From positions 1 through 47,582 of the forward strand of contig JALRLV010000012.1 in the NCBI GenBank assembly GCA_023268715.1: 47,582 nt of DNA, read 5' to 3'. This DNA is from Candidatus Thalassarchaeaceae archaeon. GTDB lineage: Archaea > Thermoplasmatota > Poseidoniia > Poseidoniales > Thalassarchaeaceae. Below are positions 16,903 to 25,885 of this stretch, one piece after another. The notes below the pieces were generated by a model that saw only the letters and a program-made list of their open reading frames with translations, was not told where the DNA came from and searched no databases. The translations under genes and the position numbers were made by a program. Positions within the stretch are counted from its first letter, which is position 1. Each line of letters begins with the position of its first letter.

Positions 16903-17700
16903 ATGGGGATAGAACCCATCGACGGCACAATGACCGCCACCAAGGAAGGTCGATTCAAGAACGGGCGCAAAGATAGGAAGAGAGAATCCAAGGTTGGCCG
17001 TAACTTCGCGGCAATCGCAGGAACCTATCTTATTCTGCTTTTTCTAATTCCGCTTACCTTGCCAACGGATTCAATTCCTGACCTTTCAGGGCGCGCTAAT
17101 CGATTTGACTATGCCACAATTGACGGAACATGGTCTTGGGGAAACAATGACAATAGCGACTACCAACATGCAGGGCACAACCAATCTGCAAATGGAGGAT
17201 CTTTTGCATGGACTGACCTAAATCCAATTGCGGCAACTGTTTACGCCATTGGCGACTTAAACTGTCATCAGAAGCATTACCGCTCTTGGGAAATTAACGG
17301 TAATCAGTTGGCAGTATGTGTACGTGATGTTGGAATTTTACTCGGATTCGTGGCTTGTTGTTTACTCTGGCAGCAAAGGGGCTTGAACAGATGGACCGTG
17401 CGAGATACCTTCCTGTCAATATTCTCTGATGAATCATTAGAGAGATTTTACTACGACGATCGTAGAATGATGTTGATGTTTGTAATAATCGGATTAGGAC
17501 TCGTTCCTATGGCGATAGATGGGTTCACTCAGTTACTTACATCATATGAGTCGACGAATACCATGAGGATACTAACAGGAATTCCTGCCGGATTCATTGG
17601 AGGTTGGATTTTCTCAGCTATGTTTTCGGCTAGACCTAATGAATTCGAAAGCGCGGAAGAGGTTAGCCTTCCCGCAAATGCTACTCTACGCATGGTTTGA
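16903..17700 (+). CDS. DUF2085-family membrane protein
   Basis: 265 residues: a basic N-terminus, a first membrane span at about 35-55, an extracellular loop rich in Asn, Asp and Gly (55-110), and further spans. NCHQKHYRSWEINGNQLAVC followed by RDVGILLGF is the DUF2085 signature (CHQxxxRS...CxRxxG). The later 'DGFTQLL...STNTMRILTG' is also typical. The family's function is unknown, but its paired Cys and His suggest metal or redox chemistry at the membrane. ATG 16903 and ATG 16930 are both possible. It converges on the thymidylate kinase gene. Confidence 0.78.
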   Translation: MGIEPIDGTMTATKEGRFKNGRKDRKRESKVGRNFAAIAGTYLILLFLIPLTLPTDSIPDLSGRANRFDYATIDGTWSWGNNDNSDYQHAGHNQSANGGSFAWTDLNPIAATVYAIGDLNCHQKHYRSWEINGNQLAVCVRDVGILLGFVACCLLWQQRGLNRWTVRDTFLSIFSDESLERFYYDDRRMMLMFVIIGLGLVPMAIDGFTQLLTSYESTNTMRILTGIPAGFIGGWIFSAMFSARPNEFESAEEVSLPANATLRMV

Positions 17701-17703
17701 GAA

Positions 17704-19044
17704 TTAATTTCCTTGCCACCAATTTACTAGACCACTTGTCCCGTCTGGTGGAGCCGAATCGGATTTCCCGGGGCCTAAAATCACCAATCTTTCAATCGTA
17801 TCTCTAACTGCATTTGGGTGCTCACCAGAACGTACGATTTGTCCCATTGCGAAACGAGGATGAGTATCTGGATTGCTTGCTATCCACTTTGCTAGAGCCT
17901 TTCTTAGCGGCCAAAGGACAAGAGCCAGAATTCCAAAAGAATGAGATTCATCTCTCAATTGGTTTCGAGCAGCATCTCTACCCAACAAAGACTTGTGTTG
18001 GTTCACCCATTTACTCCTATCTGCAAAGAATCGCAAAACCTTGTGGCAATGAGAATCAGAAACTGCTCTGACTGGGCCTTGCGATTCACGTAACTCATTG
18101 ACGTCTGCTGAAGGGAGTAACGCTAGGGTTCCACATATGGAAGATATTGAGTGAGCTAAAACAGACTTCGGGACATCAATCCTCTCATCATCTGGTACCT
18201 CTTCAAGTGTAATTGTATGTTCATTTTGTGCATCCCTTAGAACACGCCAGGGTGCTTTACCATCAAGCCAATCATCTAGATTCCTCGCTGGTTCGACACC
18301 TAAGCCATCTAATACCGTTTGGCCTTTTGTGGATTTTATTAGGCGTTTGAGCATGAATAGTTCGATCGCTTCAGTTGAGACATTAATTGGAGTTGGACGA
18401 GAGTGGAGGAACTTTCTCACATGTAGTGTCAATTTCCGTCGAAACTCCTTCTCGGTAGATTCATTCGACACCGGCCCGATTATTGCTCCCATATCGAATG
18501 GAGTAGGCATCTCAATATCGCCGGAAAGTAAGGATGCGTAACCTGCTCGAATTGATTTTTGTAGTTCTGTAGTCTCGAAGTATTCGGCTTTATCTGACAT
18601 CATTCTTAGGGTTCCAGATTGTATCCTCTTCATTGCCACCTCAGGATCACAATCTACCCAAATGCAAAGATCAGGGATTAGTGCGGCAGAATTAATCTGG
18701 GCGACTCTTTCAACCCCTAACGAGCCAACAATCCCCTGGTAAACTAGTGAAGAATGGACATTTCTTTCGCTAACAACAATCCTACCTTCTTCTAGTCGAG
18801 GAAGTATCCAGCCGTGAGAATGGTCCACTCTATCCGCTGCAAAGAATCCTGCTTCTTCTTCGGGGGTATGGGTATTTTGTCTAACAGAATCTATAGCCAG
18901 TCTACCCAATGGGTGGTCACGACGAGGTTCCCCTGTAATCTCAACCGAAGTGAAACAAAATTCCTTTTCCAGCACCTCGCCGACGACCTTTGTTGCTAGG
19001 CCTTTTCCGGAGCCATCACCTCCCTCGATGGTGATTAGGTACAA
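17704..19044 (-). CDS. Thymidylate kinase-like protein with a long unknown C-terminal region
   Basis: The first ~205 residues look like dTMP kinase: P-loop GGDGSGKG (8-15), GEPRRDHPLGRLA, FAADRVDHS, then ILPRLEEGRIVVSERNVHSSLVYQG, and a LID-like region with RMMSDKAEYFE. Two details are unusual. The P-loop ends in KG, as in adenylate kinases, where dTMP kinases have KT or KS. The DRY-type motif reads ERN. Residues ~215-446 form a second, mostly helical part that I cannot assign. dTMP kinases are usually 200-220 residues, so this is twice the length. The start is TTG with GGAGGG upstream, 1 nt after the previous stop. Last gene of a three-gene unit. Confidence 0.8.
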   Translation of the reverse strand: MYLITIEGGDGSGKGLATKVVGEVLEKEFCFTSVEITGEPRRDHPLGRLAIDSVRQNTHTPEEEAGFFAADRVDHSHGWILPRLEEGRIVVSERNVHSSLVYQGIVGSLGVERVAQINSAALIPDLCIWVDCDPEVAMKRIQSGTLRMMSDKAEYFETTELQKSIRAGYASLLSGDIEMPTPFDMGAIIGPVSNESTEKEFRRKLTLHVRKFLHSRPTPINVSTEAIELFMLKRLIKSTKGQTVLDGLGVEPARNLDDWLDGKAPWRVLRDAQNEHTITLEEVPDDERIDVPKSVLAHSISSICGTLALLPSADVNELRESQGPVRAVSDSHCHKVLRFFADRSKWVNQHKSLLGRDAARNQLRDESHSFGILALVLWPLRKALAKWIASNPDTHPRFAMGQIVRSGEHPNAVRDTIERLVILGPGKSDSAPPDGTSGLVNWWQGN

Positions 19045-19045
19045 G

Positions 19046-19783
19046 TTAACCCTCCACTAATCCAAACTGTCTTCGACTCAGATAGCTAAGACCCATACCC
19101 ATCAAAATGAATAGAGGGCCAATGAACATCAGTCCTTGACTCCAAAGACCAAGATAAGCCAATAATTGGGTACGAAAATGACTCTTGCCATTGTAAGCTT
19201 CAACCCCTCCGAGAACCCCCGCGATTCCCGCAAGAAGGGTTACTGCACCGATTATTGTTGTAATCAGAACTGATTCTTCCAGAAAACTTTCTCCTCGCAT
19301 ATCGATTTCCTGTTCTCCTTCTCCCTCTGAAAGAGTAACAATAATCTGAGTATGATCTCCTGGAACTAAAAGGATTCGTTGAGTAATATGATCAGGATGT
19401 TGGACAACAATAATTGATGACTTTCTGGCCACATCTAGGATAGAAAAACGACCTCCAGAATCTGTAATATCTCTGCCGATTTCGAAATTTTCTTCATTAT
19501 AGAGAATCACAGTCACATCTTCCATACCCTCTCCGCCGGATGAATTGTCGATAAGGGCGGCAAATACTGCTCCGTTAACATCGGCCTTAAGGCCAGAATC
19601 GTCTAGTTGCCCGCTTAGAACCTCTCCGATATCGGCACTGATGTGCAGGCTACCGGTCATAACTCCAAGTATGCTTCCAAAGATAATCAATACAGCGCCT
19701 GCGACTCTTGTAGCAGGATCTGTAGAGAGATCTTCCAACCACCACTCAAAGCGAGTTCTCTTTGATTCGGCCTCATCAGACAT
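19046..19783 (-). CDS. Membrane protein with an extracellular carboxypeptidase-regulatory-like domain
   Basis: About 245 residues. A charged cytosolic start, one span (about 27-47), then a beta-sandwich-like domain of about 100 residues (DVNGAVFAALIDNS, DVTVILYNEEN, ITDSGGRFSILDV, HITQRILLV) resembling the carboxypeptidase D regulatory fold, and three further hydrophobic segments. No catalytic motifs are visible and the function is unknown. ATG 19783, with GGGAGG upstream, overlaps the glutaminyl cyclase stop by 8 nt; ATG 19804 is an alternative. It sits between a surface enzyme and a kinase in one operon, which gives little hint of role. Confidence 0.65.
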   Translation of the reverse strand: MSDEAESKRTRFEWWLEDLSTDPATRVAGAVLIIFGSILGVMTGSLHISADIGEVLSGQLDDSGLKADVNGAVFAALIDNSSGGEGMEDVTVILYNEENFEIGRDITDSGGRFSILDVARKSSIIVVQHPDHITQRILLVPGDHTQIIVTLSEGEGEQEIDMRGESFLEESVLITTIIGAVTLLAGIAGVLGGVEAYNGKSHFRTQLLAYLGLWSQGLMFIGPLFILMGMGLSYLSRRQFGLVEG

Positions 19784-20837
19784 GCTCGCCGCCCTCCCGC
19801 TCATCCTTCCTGATAACCGGCGGCTTCTCAGTTTGCCGCTTTGAGAATGACATGTAAATGAGCAATAAGAGAGGTATTGAAATCAGGACAAAGAAACGAT
19901 TTATTGGCCCAAATTCATTACCTTCTTGACAATCTACACAATCATTTGAAGGGGTGATTGAGGAGTTAATTTGACAATTATTTGAGAGGTTTGAAAATTC
20001 TATTTTGACCTCATAATAATTTGACCAATTTTTGCCAGTAATCCAATAATTTCCTGTTTCAGAATCTTGGGCGATTCCATTCAGGACCCCAGAAGATTCT
20101 GATTCAAATTGTTCTCTTATCGAACTAAAGTCCACCCTCTGACAAACGTAACCATTTGAGGTTTGAATCAAATAAATCGAGTCATCAAACCACTTGTTTG
20201 CTAGTATGTATTCGCTATTGTCGATACACTCCAATTCATTCCAGCGCTCACTCGGCCCACCGCCTGACAATACCTCCAATGAATTGGTGAATGAAATTGT
20301 TGAATTATTGGAATTTTTCAAATGGCCGGAGCCATCTGAAAGCCACAATCCGGTTTCATCAGAATTGCATATACCCCAACCCTCTCCTTGGTAAGAAAAA
20401 CTTCCTATTTGCTGCAATGAATCAGGGTCGTAAATAAACGCAATATTTTCTTTCCAAGTTAGCTGGATTATGGAATTATTCCAAATGGTTAAACCCTCAG
20501 CAAAATAATCATCAGAAAGATTGTACTGCGACTCAATTTGACCAGTACTAATGTTGACAATTCTAATGCTAGATTCGCCGTATAAGCCTGTGCTTTCGTA
20601 GAACTTTCCATTGTGAATTTCTAGGCCTTGAGTAAAGGCTGAATCATCATGAGGAACCTGGTTGATTAGTTCTGGTTCAATGACAACCACCTCCCACACC
20701 TCGGGAGCCTCAGAAACTACACCCGAAAGGGGTGAAACAAAACACAAAATTGCGATAATTGATGTTCGGATTTGATATTTTTCCTTGACACAGAAAAACC
20801 GGCCCTCCGGGCCGCAGGCGTCCGAACGATGCTCCAT
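19776..20837 (-). CDS. Glutaminyl-peptide cyclotransferase (plant/bacterial type), membrane anchored
   Basis: A beta-propeller glutaminyl cyclase: QVPHDDSAFTQGLEI, FYESTGLYGESSIR, YFAEGLTIWNNSIIQLTWK, YQGEGWGIC and LWLSDGSGHL are all family motifs. These enzymes convert N-terminal Gln of exported peptides to pyroglutamate, which protects them from aminopeptidases. A hydrophobic stretch (TSIIAILCFVSPLSGVV) serves as signal peptide, and a C-terminal span (RFFVLISIPLLLLIYMSF) anchors the protein outside the cell. The start is unclear. ATG 20837 is the last ATG before the signal, but a TATA-like CTATAACA lies only a few bases upstream of it, and a strong hairpin lies just inside. It is divergent from the PKD metalloprotease. 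Confidence 0.85.
   Translation of the reverse strand: MEHRSDACGPEGRFFCVKEKYQIRTSIIAILCFVSPLSGVVSEAPEVWEVVVIEPELINQVPHDDSAFTQGLEIHNGKFYESTGLYGESSIRIVNISTGQIESQYNLSDDYFAEGLTIWNNSIIQLTWKENIAFIYDPDSLQQIGSFSYQGEGWGICNSDETGLWLSDGSGHLKNSNNSTISFTNSLEVLSGGGPSERWNELECIDNSEYILANKWFDDSIYLIQTSNGYVCQRVDFSSIREQFESESSGVLNGIAQDSETGNYWITGKNWSNYYEVKIEFSNLSNNCQINSSITPSNDCVDCQEGNEFGPINRFFVLISIPLLLLIYMSFSKRQTEKPPVIRKDEREGGEHV
20794..20814 (-). promoter_or_regulatory. GC hairpin followed by a U-run near the glutaminyl cyclase start
   Basis: CGGCCC-TCC-GGGCCG (20800-20814 on plus) is an exact inverted repeat. Read on the minus strand it is followed by CC->GG and then TTTTT, the form of an intrinsic terminator. It lies within the first codons of the minus-strand gene as annotated, so it could be an attenuator or chance. 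Confidence 0.35.
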
Positions 20838-20896
20838 CGATGTTATAGCGGGTTGAAGAGGGGCTTGAACCTGTCTTATTGCTGAGGTGAGTGTAA

Positions 20897-23800
20897 GTGA
20901 GCACTTTGAATAGTTCTGGTAAGTCAACAACTACGTTGTTGTTGGTTTGGCTCATGCTTGCTTCTGTAATGCTCCCGATGGTGAGTGCGAGCGAAGACTC
21001 AACAGGTGAAGAAAACCAGATTGTAGCAGGCGATTTGAGTGATTTCGACCCTGCCTCTGACGGCCATGCTTACATCTACAACGACCCAAATAATCCTGTT
21101 TTCTCTGCCTTTGGTTATCTCAAGAAACAATGGGTTGAGAACGATTACCCAAATTTGATTGAACCATTTTCACCGGCTTATCAGAACTCTAGATCGAGTG
21201 CTAGGTCTTGCGAAAATGCCTGGGCGGTAGATGATACAGACACATTCTCGACCTCTAGCGGAACGGTTACAGCTACTGTGGAGAAAATATCAACGAACTC
21301 TGCTATATTTGTTGAGGATGGTGTAGTGATTTCCTCGACCACACTAAATGACATAACTTCAACATGGGAATCGACAATTTACCCAACAGACACAACATAC
21401 TTTGGAAATCCTCCGGATGTTGACAATAATTGTCAGATTGAAATATTGATTTTCCAAATTGACGGTGGAGGAGGTATCGGAGGATACTTTGACCCAAATG
21501 TTGCGAGCCAAAGAGAAATTTTATTCGTCGACTCCGGCGATATGAGTTGGAGAAATACAATACTTGCTCACGAATTAGAGCACCTTCTACACAACGCTAG
21601 AGACCCCTATGAATACATCTGGATTGATGAGGGTGCTGCAGATATGGCAGCCTACCTTTGTTTTGGGGTGACTAGTACCTTGTCAGGTCATGCGAATGCA
21701 TGGTCTCAAAATTCCAACATGAGTGTTCGCTGGTGGAATCAAAGAATCGCGGATTATGGTGGTGGATTCATGTTCATGATGTACCTAGCCGACAAACTCG
21801 GTGGCGGTGCTGCAATATCTCGATTGGTTGCAGATACCGCAACCGGCGGAACAGGAATAGAAAACCTCGCCCGAAACCCTGAACCCGGCTCAACTGCAAT
21901 TGGAACCACCATGTCGGATATTTATGCTAATTTCACTGCCGCAGTCAGCCTCGATAGTGCCCAGGGTGCATTTGGATTTTCAAACATTGCAATGACTGCA
22001 GGATGCGTCACAGGCTATATCTGCAAAGTTCAGATGAGTGGTTATCGCGATGAGTGGCAATCAACTTGGGTAAGTCCCACACAAGAGCTTGAAGGATGGG
22101 GAATGAGGGCTTACAAATTCTACGGAGGCACCGGGGCGCCGCTCAACCTGATGGTTCAACCAACTCAGTTCGGTGTTACTGGAACTGTTATGGCAAAAGA
22201 TTCCGCTACCGGGACATGGACGATGAATCGATTGAGAATTGACTCGGCTACTGGTGCAGGAACCGGTCTCGTCCATGGATTTGGCAACACTACTGACGAA
22301 GTTTGGGTAATTGTTTGGTATGAATCCCAAGTCACAGATTGCGATTACAACTTTGCTAGTTGTGGAATAACAACCGGCTCCTACCCCACTACTGATATTG
22401 TCGTTAGAGCAGGCATCATTACCGATCCTGCAGAAGTAGACATACTTTCAGTCACAACCTTCGATCGTGATGAAGACAATTTAGACGATAGTGTCGAAAT
22501 TGATTTACAAGTTACATCGAATGCTTTCTTTGAAATCATCGAAGTCACCTTTGAAGCATTCGTAAACAACACCCTAACAGATTCGATTACTTTCTCAATG
22601 ACTGCAGGAAACAGTATTCCTACAGAGGAAACCATTTGGTTCACCCCACCAAATACTGGAGATTGGACATTTGGAGTTGAAACCGAAGATATTAGTGGGG
22701 AAGTCACTGATACTGCATTTACTCTACCAATACCACTTGGAAACATGAAACCGGTTGCAAGTGGTTCGACCTCGACCTCCATTACTCAAACTTGGTTGCC
22801 TGTCAGCCTATTCGGCGGAGGATATGATGTGTGGGGATTCGGACTGCTGAATGGTTCATACAGTCACAACGAAACACCTGTTGCCTACAATTGGGATTTA
22901 GGCGACAATGCCACATCGGGTCTAAAGAACCCGATCCACATCTATGAGGAACTTGGAAACTATACTGTAGCACTCACCGTTGAAGACGTTGGTGGCTTCT
23001 ATTCTGAAACCCAATATTGGACGATAAGTGTCGCAGACACTACTGAGCCTATTCCAGAAATTAGAGTAGATGGAGTCACCATAACCGATGAAATTGTCTT
23101 ATTGACGAATCAAAGGGTAATGTTCTCCGCAAGAAGTACCGTAGACAATGTCCCTCACGAAGAAATAGAATTCACTTGGAATTGGGGTGATGGAAGTGAC
23201 GAAGGTGGACTGGGTCTTGTAGAGGCCAGCCATGCATATGTGGATGGTAGCGCAGATGGTACAGTTTACACTTTAACACTTGCAATAAACGATGGGACAT
23301 TCATTGTAGAGCATCAAGTATACGTCAGAGTGCTCAACAGGGTGCCGAGGCAAGTTTTCGACCAAGAATTACAAACATACACACTAACTCCATTGAAACT
23401 ACCCGATTTATTCATCGATGATGATGGACTAATCGTAGAATATCGATGGGAGTTTGAATCTGGTGTAAATTTCTCGAGTCAAGGGATTACCCTAACATCA
23501 GACTTCTCTGGAACAACTTCAGTAAATCAAAATCCAACGGTTGGTTGGAATACCCCGGGTATGAAAACTGTCACGTTGGAGGTCACAGATGACGATGGCA
23601 ACGTGTCTTCTACAATACTAATGGTTAGAGTGTTAAATCAAAGACCTGTAGCTGTATTTGATCGCCCCTCGGATGGCACAGTTGAAACCGAGTATTTCTT
23701 TGAGAGTTTATCTTTTGACCCCGACGGAGATACATCATTATTACAGACACGGTGGAACATTAGCGGAATGGATGAAGAAATTGAAAACTCTTCCGCCGTT

Positions 23801-25003
23801 TACCACACCTTCACAGAACCAGGTTTGTACACAATTTCATTGACTGTTGTTGATGACAGAGGTTCTGAATCCGCAACCAAATCATATCAAGTCAGAATTG
23901 CCAATCCTCTTCCCGTACCGATGGTGGAATTTTTACAACCTAGCATAAATGGTAGTGCTCTTCACTCAGTCCCTAGCTCCGAAGAAGATGTAACTTGGTG
24001 GGTTCCATTTGTAGTCGATGGGGGGGCATTCATCGCCCCAGATTGTCCACTTAGATTTGATGCTTCAGAAAGTTATGATTCCGACCCAAAATTTGTTGGA
24101 AGACATTCTACAGACCCTGAAAACGCCGAATGGAACGGCATAACAAGATGGATTTGGGACTTTGGCGACGCTAGTCCACAAGTTGAAGGAGCTGTTGTTT
24201 GGCATTCTTGGGAGCGGCCTGGAACTTACGTCGTGAGTTTAACCGTTGTCGATGGATTTGAAGGAGGAGACACCAATACCACCTCTATTACCGTACATGT
24301 CTCAAAGGCTCCTGAAATCTACCCTATCGACCCCATAGATTCAGACTATGTAATCGAGGGTGACCAGATTCTCTTGAATCATAGTGCCTTTGATGTAGAT
24401 CTAACGGAAGGATTGGAAGCATGGCTGGATGTAAACGCCGATGAGGACAGCGATGGTGATGGGATTTCCACGAATGACAAAGACACAAGTCTGACCAGTG
24501 AACTTAGTGTCAATTGGGATCTAAATGCATTGGTTGACACAGACCAAGATGGAGACCCAAGAAATGATTTCCTTTGGGGCAACATGACTTGGGGTGAAAC
24601 GGGTGAAATACGTCTAGTTTTACAAGTCTGTGACGGAGTTGGAGTATGTACTTCAGAGGACTATATCATAAGTGTGCTTTCTGCAGAAGAAGAAAACCGA
24701 CAGAAGTCCTGGGATGAGTTAACTTGGAAGGACTTCGTTCCAAACAAAGAGAGCGGTGGCCTTCTAGCACTGGTCGCCATGGTACTACTTCTTGGATGGT
24801 TAGTCATGAGGCAGAAAGACGAAGAGGAGATCGATGCCGAGGAAATGCTTGAGACCTACGATGTGCAGGAAGTAGAAGCGGAAGGCGGGCTACCCGGCAT
24901 GGATCAACACAATCCACCCCCACAACCGAAGTATCTGACGGTTGACGAGCGAAGGAACAAGGAGTCCGGATACGTCCGCCCAATTAGAACTCGGAGGCGC
25001 TGA
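20897..25003 (+). CDS. Secreted zinc metalloprotease with PKD-like repeats and a C-terminal anchor
   Basis: 1368 residues. A signal peptide (1-32) follows a GTG start with GAGGTGA upstream. The catalytic region has HELEHLLH (225-232, HExxH zinc motif) and WIDEGAADMAAYL 10 residues on; the E or D there may be the third ligand. This resembles M6-like secreted peptidases, but I cannot fix the family. From about 620 to 1140 there are about five PKD-like beta domains, each with 'WxxGD' or 'WDFGD' and a closing YTVxLTVxD strand (for example NYTVALTVEDVGG, GTYVVSLTVVDG). EF-hand-like Asp-rich loops occur near 1190 and 1215. A span near 1293-1312 and a short acidic cytosolic tail follow. It probably digests extracellular protein. 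Confidence 0.87.
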   Translation: MSTLNSSGKSTTTLLLVWLMLASVMLPMVSASEDSTGEENQIVAGDLSDFDPASDGHAYIYNDPNNPVFSAFGYLKKQWVENDYPNLIEPFSPAYQNSRSSARSCENAWAVDDTDTFSTSSGTVTATVEKISTNSAIFVEDGVVISSTTLNDITSTWESTIYPTDTTYFGNPPDVDNNCQIEILIFQIDGGGGIGGYFDPNVASQREILFVDSGDMSWRNTILAHELEHLLHNARDPYEYIWIDEGAADMAAYLCFGVTSTLSGHANAWSQNSNMSVRWWNQRIADYGGGFMFMMYLADKLGGGAAISRLVADTATGGTGIENLARNPEPGSTAIGTTMSDIYANFTAAVSLDSAQGAFGFSNIAMTAGCVTGYICKVQMSGYRDEWQSTWVSPTQELEGWGMRAYKFYGGTGAPLNLMVQPTQFGVTGTVMAKDSATGTWTMNRLRIDSATGAGTGLVHGFGNTTDEVWVIVWYESQVTDCDYNFASCGITTGSYPTTDIVVRAGIITDPAEVDILSVTTFDRDEDNLDDSVEIDLQVTSNAFFEIIEVTFEAFVNNTLTDSITFSMTAGNSIPTEETIWFTPPNTGDWTFGVETEDISGEVTDTAFTLPIPLGNMKPVASGSTSTSITQTWLPVSLFGGGYDVWGFGLLNGSYSHNETPVAYNWDLGDNATSGLKNPIHIYEELGNYTVALTVEDVGGFYSETQYWTISVADTTEPIPEIRVDGVTITDEIVLLTNQRVMFSARSTVDNVPHEEIEFTWNWGDGSDEGGLGLVEASHAYVDGSADGTVYTLTLAINDGTFIVEHQVYVRVLNRVPRQVFDQELQTYTLTPLKLPDLFIDDDGLIVEYRWEFESGVNFSSQGITLTSDFSGTTSVNQNPTVGWNTPGMKTVTLEVTDDDGNVSSTILMVRVLNQRPVAVFDRPSDGTVETEYFFESLSFDPDGDTSLLQTRWNISGMDEEIENSSAVYHTFTEPGLYTISLTVVDDRGSESATKSYQVRIANPLPVPMVEFLQPSINGSALHSVPSSEEDVTWWVPFVVDGGAFIAPDCPLRFDASESYDSDPKFVGRHSTDPENAEWNGITRWIWDFGDASPQVEGAVVWHSWERPGTYVVSLTVVDGFEGGDTNTTSITVHVSKAPEIYPIDPIDSDYVIEGDQILLNHSAFDVDLTEGLEAWLDVNADEDSDGDGISTNDKDTSLTSELSVNWDLNALVDTDQDGDPRNDFLWGNMTWGETGEIRLVLQVCDGVGVCTSEDYIISVLSAEEENRQKSWDELTWKDFVPNKESGGLLALVAMVLLLGWLVMRQKDEEEIDAEEMLETYDVQEVEAEGGLPGMDQHNPPPQPKYLTVDERRNKESGYVRPIRTRRR

Positions 25004-25005
25004 GT

Positions 25006-25884
25006 GTGCAACATATTGGGAAAAAACTCTTTGCAACCGGGTTTAGTCTTGGATTTATTGCGCCGATTTTTGTAATTTTATTTGTCTCAGCAGGTACGGC
25101 GTCTGCATCAGGAAATGATTGTTCAGTACCTCTTGATGTAGGATTTGACAGCGATTTCGCAGAAGTAGTCGAGGTCGAAGATGAAACCTGGGGTTGGTGG
25201 AGTGGATCCAGCGGAAATACCGATTTACTTCCACTTAGGGATGATTTGTACGTTGAAATCAATCTTGCTAGAAACTATGCACAAGCACTGCGTTTAGAAT
25301 TGGTTACCGGATATTCGTATACATTCTGCGTTGAGTTTAACTCTGACCCAGATAATCCTCCTACCGAGGATCCGAAAGGTGACGTATACCTGTTTGATTC
25401 AGCAAATTGGAGGAGATACCAAGATGAATATCATATGATTATGGAAGACTTTCGACCTCCTGAAGAAATAACTGAAATGATTCCTGTTGAATGGCGAGAC
25501 ATGGTTGTGTTTCTTCCATTCAGGGACACTCATGCATATGAGGATAAACGGAGCACCAGTTTTTCTACCGCACTGGATAATGACAACAAAGCGTTCATTT
25601 CTTGGTTTGGCGATAATAGTGATGCAGAATACTTCTTGGCTCTCGATAATTTCAACAATAGCAGACCAAATGATGCATCGGCTGTTGATGGGGATATGAT
25701 CGTTCAAGTTTGGATCGAAGTAGAGGATAGATTAACTCTTCCAAAATTTACAGCCTACATAATTGTAGGATTATTACCTCTAAGTTGTGTAATTGTCCCT
25801 ATACTTATTCATTCAAGATACCATTCTAATGGCGCTAAAGAAAATCTAGAGAAGCAGGAATTGGTTCCATTGCTTGAACAATGA
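25006..25884 (+). CDS. Secreted, C-terminally anchored protein of unknown function
   Basis: 292 residues with an N-terminal signal (FATGFSLGFIAPIFVILFVS, cleavage near ASASG), a ~210-residue extracellular domain rich in Asp and aromatic residues, and a span (about 248-268: YIIVGLLPLSCVIVPILI) before a short charged tail. Two cysteines (in GNDCSVPL and YTFCVEF) could form a disulphide. I recognise no family. GTG 25006 lies 2 nt after the metalloprotease stop, with GGAGG upstream, so the two are translated from one message. It may be a partner of the protease at the surface; that is inference from position. Confidence 0.7.
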   Translation: MQHIGKKLFATGFSLGFIAPIFVILFVSAGTASASGNDCSVPLDVGFDSDFAEVVEVEDETWGWWSGSSGNTDLLPLRDDLYVEINLARNYAQALRLELVTGYSYTFCVEFNSDPDNPPTEDPKGDVYLFDSANWRRYQDEYHMIMEDFRPPEEITEMIPVEWRDMVVFLPFRDTHAYEDKRSTSFSTALDNDNKAFISWFGDNSDAEYFLALDNFNNSRPNDASAVDGDMIVQVWIEVEDRLTLPKFTAYIIVGLLPLSCVIVPILIHSRYHSNGAKENLEKQELVPLLEQ

Positions 25885-25885
25885 A

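Noticed and set aside
20800-20814. Intrinsic terminator on the minus strand
   Set aside because: There is no minus-strand gene upstream for it to end, and archaea do not rely on this form. It is kept only as a possible leader element.
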